Shown here in pieces: positions 59,342 through 64,000 of a DNA stretch of 64,000 nucleotides; within the stretch, counting starts at the first letter, position 1; every line of letters starts with the position of its first letter. The stretch spans positions 558,001 through 622,000 of the forward strand of contig CAVPZC010000002.1 of assembly GCA_963710175.1 (NCBI GenBank). The letters run 5' to 3'. Under the pieces are notes generated by a model that did no database searches, was not told the DNA's origin, and was given only the letters and a program-made list of their open reading frames with translations. This DNA is from Phormidesmis sp963710175. GTDB lineage: Bacteria > Cyanobacteriota > Cyanobacteriia > Phormidesmidales > Phormidesmidaceae. The position numbers and the translations under genes are program-made.

Positions 59342-60829
59342 ATGCGTCGGCCCTATGTTTTACTGATTGCGATCGCTACTCTCATCAGCCTGGTTGCACT
59401 GCTGATAGCAGTCAGTTCGCTAGGTCAGCTATATAGCGCGGTAGCGGCAGTATCGCCCCTGCTCGCTCAGCTAGTGGTGCTGCTATTTGTGGTGGCTTTG
59501 ATTGGCGTAGTGGGCGTGCTGGCTTACTATGGCTGGCTGTTTTTACGACCCCGGCGCAAGCGGGTAGTGACCTTGCCCGAGACGCCAGACAAAGTAGCGG
59601 CGGTGAGTCTGCAAGCAGCGCAGCAGCAGGTTAACCAAATTGAAGATGAGATCGCCCGGCAGGCGCTAGCAGCTCGGTCTCAGGCGTTAGCACAGCGGCT
59701 AGAAGAACAGACATTTCAAATAGTGGTGTTTGGCCTGGGCTCGGCAGGGAAGACGGCGCTGGTGAATGCTCTGCTAGGTGAGATGGCCGCGCCCGTAGCG
59801 GCAACGCTAGGCACCACTCAAACGGCGCAGACCTATCGGATAGGCGTGCCCGGACTGGCTGGCCGCGAGCAAGAGATTCTGATTACCGATACGCCAGGAT
59901 TATTAGAGGCAGGAGAGCTTGGGGAGGGGCGATCGCAGCAGGCCAAAGCCTTAGCGACCTCGGCGGACTTGTTGTTGTTTGTGATTGATAACGATCTGCA
60001 CCGGGTGGAATATGAGCCGCTGGCAATGCTGGTAGGTATGGGGAAGCGATCGCTGCTCGTCTTTAATAAAATTGATCGCTATTTACCCGAAGAGAGAGAA
60101 CAGATTTTAGGGCGACTGCGCGATCGCACGCGGGGGCTGATGGCGGCTGAAGATGTGGTGGCGATCGCCGCCCGCCCGTCTCCGGCCCAGCTAGCCGACG
60201 GCACGCTGGTTCAGCTCGATCCGAATATTGCCGACCTGATTGAACGAATGCTGACTATTCTGCGGCAGGAAGGGTCCGATCTGATTGCTAGCAATTTGCT
60301 GTTGCAGTCTCAGCGGTTAAGTGAAGATGCACGCACGCTGTTAACCGAGCAGCGACAGCAGCAGGCTGAAAAAATCGTAGATCGCTATCAGTGGATAGGG
60401 GCAGGCGTTCTGGCTGCTACGCCGCTGCCGGTCGTAGACATGCTGGCTACGGCTGCGGTGAATGCGCAAATGGTGGTAGAGCTAGGCCGGGTGTATGGTG
60501 TGGAAGTCAGTATTGAAGAGGCGAAAACGTTGGCGGTGTCGCTGGCGAAAACAATGGCGGCACTGAGTTTGGCAAAGGGGGCGATGAAGCTGTTAGCGGT
60601 AGGATTGCAGGTGAATGTGGCTACGGCAGTCGCCAGTAAGCTGTTGCAGGGGGCAAGCGCGGCCTATCTGACGCGGATTGCGGGCAAGAGCTTCATGGTT
60701 TACTTTCAGGCTAATCAAGATTGGGGCGATCGCGGCATTCAGGCCGTTGTAGAGCAACAGTATCAGCTCAACCGCCGCGACGAATTTGTCAAACAGTTCT
60801 TGCGCAGCGCCATCGAAAAGCTGACCTGA
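59342..60829 (+). CDS. Membrane-anchored GTPase with DUF697 domain
   Basis: 495 aa. Two N-terminal membrane helices (VLLIAIATLISLVALLIAVSS, LVVLLFVVALIGVVGVLAYYGWLFL) precede a coiled region and a GTPase domain: G1 GLGSAGKTALVN, G2 Thr in TLGTTQTAQT, G3 DTPGL, G4 FNKIDRY. The C-terminal part (IGAGVLAATPLPVVDMLATAAVNAQMVVELGRVYG, KTMAALSLAKGAMKLLAVGLQVN) is DUF697 and is partly membrane-embedded. Cyanobacteria and plastids have such Era/dynamin-like GTPases with unknown roles. An ATG with AAGGAG ~15 bp upstream supports the start. Confidence 0.88.
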   Translation: MRRPYVLLIAIATLISLVALLIAVSSLGQLYSAVAAVSPLLAQLVVLLFVVALIGVVGVLAYYGWLFLRPRRKRVVTLPETPDKVAAVSLQAAQQQVNQIEDEIARQALAARSQALAQRLEEQTFQIVVFGLGSAGKTALVNALLGEMAAPVAATLGTTQTAQTYRIGVPGLAGREQEILITDTPGLLEAGELGEGRSQQAKALATSADLLLFVIDNDLHRVEYEPLAMLVGMGKRSLLVFNKIDRYLPEEREQILGRLRDRTRGLMAAEDVVAIAARPSPAQLADGTLVQLDPNIADLIERMLTILRQEGSDLIASNLLLQSQRLSEDARTLLTEQRQQQAEKIVDRYQWIGAGVLAATPLPVVDMLATAAVNAQMVVELGRVYGVEVSIEEAKTLAVSLAKTMAALSLAKGAMKLLAVGLQVNVATAVASKLLQGASAAYLTRIAGKSFMVYFQANQDWGDRGIQAVVEQQYQLNRRDEFVKQFLRSAIEKLT

Positions 60830-60872
60830 CGTTTTTACGCATCTCAGCCGGTAAGCAATTGCATAATTGAAT

Positions 60873-61820
60873 TTATAACTTTCGTCCGACCAAAGTGCGA
60901 TGACGCGGATCGCTCACGACTGTAACCACATGTTCAAGCCCGCTCTCCTGCAAGGCTGCTTCCACATCGAAGGTGTAGTAGTCATCGCTCCAGGGTTCGG
61001 TGCTTTTCATCAGCGTGAAGAGAACGGGCGGCAGCTTTTGAATGACGGGTGACTGCGGATTGTTGTCTACTATTGCGAGACAGCCGCCGGGTCGCAGCAG
61101 CCGATGGGCTTCGCGAAAGATGGCTTGGGTAATGTGGCGCGGCAGCTCGTGAATGGTAAATTGCAGCGTGACCAGGTCAAAAGACGCTCCTGAAAGGCCG
61201 GTGTCTTCGGCTCGGGTGTGAATCCACTGGGCGATCGCCCCTGCCTCGTCCCGTACTTTCGCCACTGCCAGCATGTAGGGCGAGAGATCTAATCCTACAG
61301 TCCGCACAGTGTGGTTTTGAGCGCTCTCATAATAGTCATGGATCGTTCGCGTGGAGATGCCGACCGAACAACCCATATCTAAAATGTCTCGCACCGGATG
61401 TGGGCCATACTCGGCCAGCACGTCGTGAAAGCTAGCGCGTAACCGGGCTTGAGCGGCTTGCCAGGTTAACTCTTCTTGCGGCCAGATCCGCAGGGCCATT
61501 GCGTAAGTCGCAGACTCTGCCTCAAAAGCGGCTGGCCAGCACAAATTGCCTTCATCGTAGGCATGGAAAGGTACTTGATAATAGTCTGGATAGGCAATGT
61601 TGGGATTAGAGACTTTTGTCAGCGCCTGCTTTGCCTCTGAAGCTTCCAGCATCTCGTAGTTTTCTCGCCACGGAATGCCGTTCTTCTCTGCGGTTTTCAC
61701 CAGCACCCGCCGCGCCTGAGATTTCATCACAGCGTAAATTGGCTTAGTGTCAATCAACCGATTCACGAAGCGGGAGAGTAAGTCTTCACCTGCCCAGTCT
61801 GGCTTGGCTCTATCGTTCAT
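60873..61820 (-). CDS. Class I SAM-dependent methyltransferase
   Basis: 315 aa. Motif I is DILDMGCSVGISTRTI, followed by VGLDLSPYMLAVAKVRD, the acidic-loop VTLQFTIHELPRHI and HRLLRPGGCLAIVDN of motif III/post-III. The N terminus (~1-120) is a helical extension seen in some cyanobacterial and plant homologues. The substrate is unknown; similarity to ubiquinone/menaquinone-type methyltransferases is only general. Confidence 0.85.
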   Translation of the reverse strand: MNDRAKPDWAGEDLLSRFVNRLIDTKPIYAVMKSQARRVLVKTAEKNGIPWRENYEMLEASEAKQALTKVSNPNIAYPDYYQVPFHAYDEGNLCWPAAFEAESATYAMALRIWPQEELTWQAAQARLRASFHDVLAEYGPHPVRDILDMGCSVGISTRTIHDYYESAQNHTVRTVGLDLSPYMLAVAKVRDEAGAIAQWIHTRAEDTGLSGASFDLVTLQFTIHELPRHITQAIFREAHRLLRPGGCLAIVDNNPQSPVIQKLPPVLFTLMKSTEPWSDDYYTFDVEAALQESGLEHVVTVVSDPRHRTLVGRKL

Positions 61821-61870
61821 TTCATCAGCTCAGTGAAAGCAGTATTTTACCGTGGGTCTATAGCGGAGGC

Positions 61871-62749
61871 TTAGAGTGCAAGTCGATCTTCTATGAGGGC
61901 TGAGTCTGTCCAAACGCCACGAGTATCATAGTAGCGGATGAGGCGCGATCGCTTATTGTGAGATCTGAACCAGCCAACTTCTAGCCGAAATGCTGTATTT
62001 TTCTCAATCGTTTGCGGCAACAGGCAGTAGGCTCCACTGGGCAGCGGCATGAGCTGATAAGTTAACTCTCCCGAAAGAAAGATTGATTGCTCAAAAGAGA
62101 ACGTTATCTCAGGCGAGTGATCATCTGAAAGCGAAAGTTCTCGAGAAAAGCTACCTACCTGTTCCCCAGCCTCTTTAAGGTCAAGCCGTATGCCGCTACC
62201 ATCGGTTGTCCCGGCCAGCCACTCGCTGTAGCCTGTTGTCATCGGGCGCATATCAGCGTGGAGTATGCTGGCTTCGCCCTTAAAATACTCTATCAGCTGT
62301 TGTATTCGCGGTCGGGGTTCGTCAAAGGGGGGACTGTTAGGCTGAGTCTCGCGAATCAGCGTGACATACTTTATCTGGCTGTTACCGGCGCTGCTGCCCT
62401 CGTACATAATCACAAAGCGCACTCGCCTACCGCCCACCTTAATTGACATTTCTGCCCCAAACTGGCCAAAGGCCGCCCATTGCGATGAGCCCTGAGAGAA
62501 TGAGCCGTCCTCAAAAAAATATACGTAGGGCGCTAGGCCAGGATGAGAAAACTCTCGTCGAGTAATATCCGTTTGGCCGTCTTCGGGCGATCGCTCTAGA
62601 GTGAGCTGCATTTTGCCCGGCTCGGCCTCTTCTAACGTCAAAACGCTAGGGGTGTCTTTAACTTGTTTTCCTGCTGGGGAAAATTGAGTGAAAGAACCGT
62701 GCCAGGTGCCAATATTTTGTTGGATGCACTGCCATTGAGATTGCGCCAT
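61871..62749 (-). CDS. DUF3598 protein
   Basis: 292 aa. The opening (QWQCIQQNIGTWHGSFTQFSPAGKQV) and two successive lipocalin-like beta barrels (FSHPGLAPYVYFFEDGSFSQGS; TGYSEWLAGTTDGSGIRLDLKEAG) are characteristic of DUF3598, found in cyanobacteria and plastids. The fold is related to the CpcS bilin lyases, but no function is established. Cytoplasmic and same strand as its neighbours. Confidence 0.85.
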   Translation of the reverse strand: MAQSQWQCIQQNIGTWHGSFTQFSPAGKQVKDTPSVLTLEEAEPGKMQLTLERSPEDGQTDITRREFSHPGLAPYVYFFEDGSFSQGSSQWAAFGQFGAEMSIKVGGRRVRFVIMYEGSSAGNSQIKYVTLIRETQPNSPPFDEPRPRIQQLIEYFKGEASILHADMRPMTTGYSEWLAGTTDGSGIRLDLKEAGEQVGSFSRELSLSDDHSPEITFSFEQSIFLSGELTYQLMPLPSGAYCLLPQTIEKNTAFRLEVGWFRSHNKRSRLIRYYDTRGVWTDSALIEDRLAL

Positions 62750-62785
62750 TGAGATTACATAGACGAAAGAAAGAGAGATTAGAAG

Positions 62786-63451
62786 CTATGAGGAAACAGT
62801 TGATGTTGTGGGTTCTACCTGGTTGAGAGGAGGCCGCACAGAAAGATACAAAGCAATCCCTATCAGCGGTATGAAGGTGGCTATGCCGAAGAGAATGGGG
62901 CTGTTGATTTTGCGTCTGGCCATGTCATCTTTGAGCAAAGGGGCAACGACAGCGCACAGCAGGCAAAAATCCAGACTCATCACGTTGATAAAGCGGCTGG
63001 TTTGCCACTGCTCGCTAAAGTTGCGCCAGTCGCCGTTGAGCAGGCCATAGCCCACCAGGACAATGCTGCCAATGGCCAGCAATCGACCGAGCCAGGGGGA
63101 ATCGACCAGGCTGAGCAGGGTGTTTTTAGGGCCGGTGAAAGTGGGGTTGGGCTGGCGCAGGGCCAGGTAGGGCAAGAGGGCAAAGGCACCGACAGCAAAG
63201 GAGCTGACCACAAAGGGCCAGGCGGGAATTCTCTGACCTGCGCCGTCAATCAGGGCCAGGCAGGCGTAGATCATCGGCCAGATTCCCATCAGGTTGAACA
63301 GGGCGATGATGGCTGGGTTGATGCCGTCCCACTGGCCAGAGGAGAGTTTGGCAATCAGGTCGAAGGTGTCTGGCTGTTGAGGCGGTGCGAAGGCAAAGGC
63401 ATAGATGACGAAGCTGAGCCATAGCAGGCCAAAACCGATTTTTCTGAGCAT
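62786..63451 (-). CDS. Conserved multi-pass membrane protein
   Basis: 221 aa from ATG 63451 (an extended ORF begins at 63523, but MLRKIGFGLLWLSFVIYAF is the natural start). About 6 membrane helices: LIGMxxx-like IIALFNLMGIWPMIYACLAL, WPFVVSSFAVGAFALLPYLAL, LLAIGSIVLVGYGLL, INVMSLDFCLLCAVVAPLL and ILFGIATFIPLIGIALYLSV. It resembles DUF2834-type cyanobacterial/plastid membrane proteins; function unknown. Follows on the same strand as DUF3598 (36 bp between genes). Confidence 0.75.
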   Translation of the reverse strand: MLRKIGFGLLWLSFVIYAFAFAPPQQPDTFDLIAKLSSGQWDGINPAIIALFNLMGIWPMIYACLALIDGAGQRIPAWPFVVSSFAVGAFALLPYLALRQPNPTFTGPKNTLLSLVDSPWLGRLLAIGSIVLVGYGLLNGDWRNFSEQWQTSRFINVMSLDFCLLCAVVAPLLKDDMARRKINSPILFGIATFIPLIGIALYLSVRPPLNQVEPTTSTVSS

Positions 63452-63738
63452 GGTTGGGTTAGCAGTTGCGGCAAGTGAGCGGTGAGCGCGGCCTGATTTG
63501 GGGCGGTTTGTTAAGCCGTTCAAGTTGGGCGGATGAGAGCATGTCTAAATATTTACAGTGGTTTTTAAAGTTTTTAGTGGCTATGTAACCATGCTGAAGC
63601 ATTTAGCCACAGCCCCAGTAGCTACGAACTATCTTAATACTCGGACAGGATTTTGCTCTCACCGCAATCTGCGCTTGCCACCAAAAGGGATCAGGTCGGG
63701 AGCGGGCCGAAAGGGGAGCAGTTGTATCAGGCTAGTTT

Positions 63739-64000
63739 ATGCGTTCTACAGATGTCCTACGCCTCTATGAAGAGGGCTACCGAGATTTTAAAGGTCTCAA
63801 TTTGGCCGGGGTTGATTTGAGCGGCCAGATTTTGGTGGGGGTCAATTTTGCCAGGGCAGATTTGAGCGGGGCAGATTTGAGCCGGGCCTTTTTGACCAAC
63901 GTTAATTTTGTAGGGGCGAATTTGAGCCGGGCTAATCTACAGTTTGCCAAGCTGAGCGGCAGCTGTTTTATGAGTGCGACGCTCACCAAGGCCAATTTGC
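63739..64000 (+). CDS. Pentapeptide-repeat protein, N-terminal part (3' end outside window)
   Basis: From ATG 63739 the frame runs off the window. After MRSTDVLRLYEEGYRDF the sequence is regular A(D/N)LSGAxLxxxxF repeats (e.g. FARADLSGADLSRAFL, FVGANLSRANLQ), giving a right-handed quadrilateral beta helix. Such proteins bind or mimic other macromolecules; function not predictable. A 72-codon antisense ORF over this region is an artefact of the repeat. Confidence 0.85.
   Translation, partial: MRSTDVLRLYEEGYRDFKGLNLAGVDLSGQILVGVNFARADLSGADLSRAFLTNVNFVGANLSRANLQFAKLSGSCFMSATLTKANL

Noticed and set aside
59157..59366. 69-codon ORF upstream of the GTPase gene
   Set aside because: No domain, unusual amino-acid content, and it overlaps the start of the real gene.
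63777..63995. Antisense ORF of lysine/leucine repeats
   Set aside because: It mirrors the pentapeptide-repeat gene on the plus strand; periodic codons of that gene keep the opposite frame open.
1..64000. rRNA or tRNA genes
   Set aside because: No cloverleaf with a GGTTCGAATCC-type T-arm or conserved rRNA block was found by eye; a tRNAscan run could still show one.

Overview
This window is a 64 kb piece of a cyanobacterial chromosome with moderately high GC content. The evidence is the many GCGATCGC (HIP1) octamers, gene families that are largely cyanobacterial (a Ftn2/ZipN division protein, DUF3318, DUF3038 with DUF4335, DUF3598, a GUN4 domain), a 7-bp TGCCTCC tandem repeat, and an aap/nat-type amino-acid ABC transporter. 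I cannot fix the genus from sequence alone. No rRNA, tRNA or CRISPR array was seen.

Layout. 1-3.1 kb: the end of a surface-polysaccharide cluster (two GT2 glycosyltransferases, a WcaF-like acyltransferase, a convergent GT8 enzyme). 3.1-11.6 kb: a plastic, partly AT-rich island. It holds two kinds of structured ~105-bp repeat, a decayed DUF433-DUF5615 toxin-antitoxin pair, an antiparallel remnant of an AAC(3)-I-like acetyltransferase, an orphan membrane protein resembling SieB, a CHAT-protease/YidD fusion, a serine recombinase, an IS1182-type insertion sequence, and a divergent AraC regulator/SnoaL-like pair. 12-28.4 kb: housekeeping and conserved genes (SDR, ruvB, TPR protein, GGDEF enzyme, tpiA, pnp, UDP-sugar epimerase, mltA, EamA transporter, dusB, DUF3318, CIA30). 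28.9-47.6 kb: a WcaI-like glycosyltransferase, UPF0182, secD-secF, pdhA, pdhB, the zipN division gene, DUF3038-DUF4335-OmpA-like genes, fmt and an acyl-CoA dehydrogenase-like gene. 48.7-54.0 kb: a polar amino-acid ABC transporter operon with an internal terminator. 54-64 kb: a DUF937 protein, a lipoprotein, a Uma2 nuclease gene overlapping a REP-associated tyrosine transposase (RAYT), a TIR-GUN4 protein, a DUF697 GTPase, a methyltransferase, DUF3598 and membrane proteins, and the start of a pentapeptide-repeat gene.

The most unusual items are: (1) a single protein that joins a CHAT caspase-like domain, a transmembrane helix and a YidD membrane-insertion-factor domain; (2) a family of 105-107-bp two-hairpin repeats with TATAGC/GCTATA ends, in which stem sequences change compensatorily while an ATGCAT-type loop is kept; (3) the TIR-GUN4 fusion; (4) the toxin-antitoxin and GNAT gene remnants packed head to head; and (5) two non-autonomous elements of ~218-234 bp with shared terminal inverted repeats. 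Items 1 and 3 combine a predicted effector domain with a membrane or ligand-sensing domain, as abortive-infection or programmed-death proteins do, but a defence role is inference.
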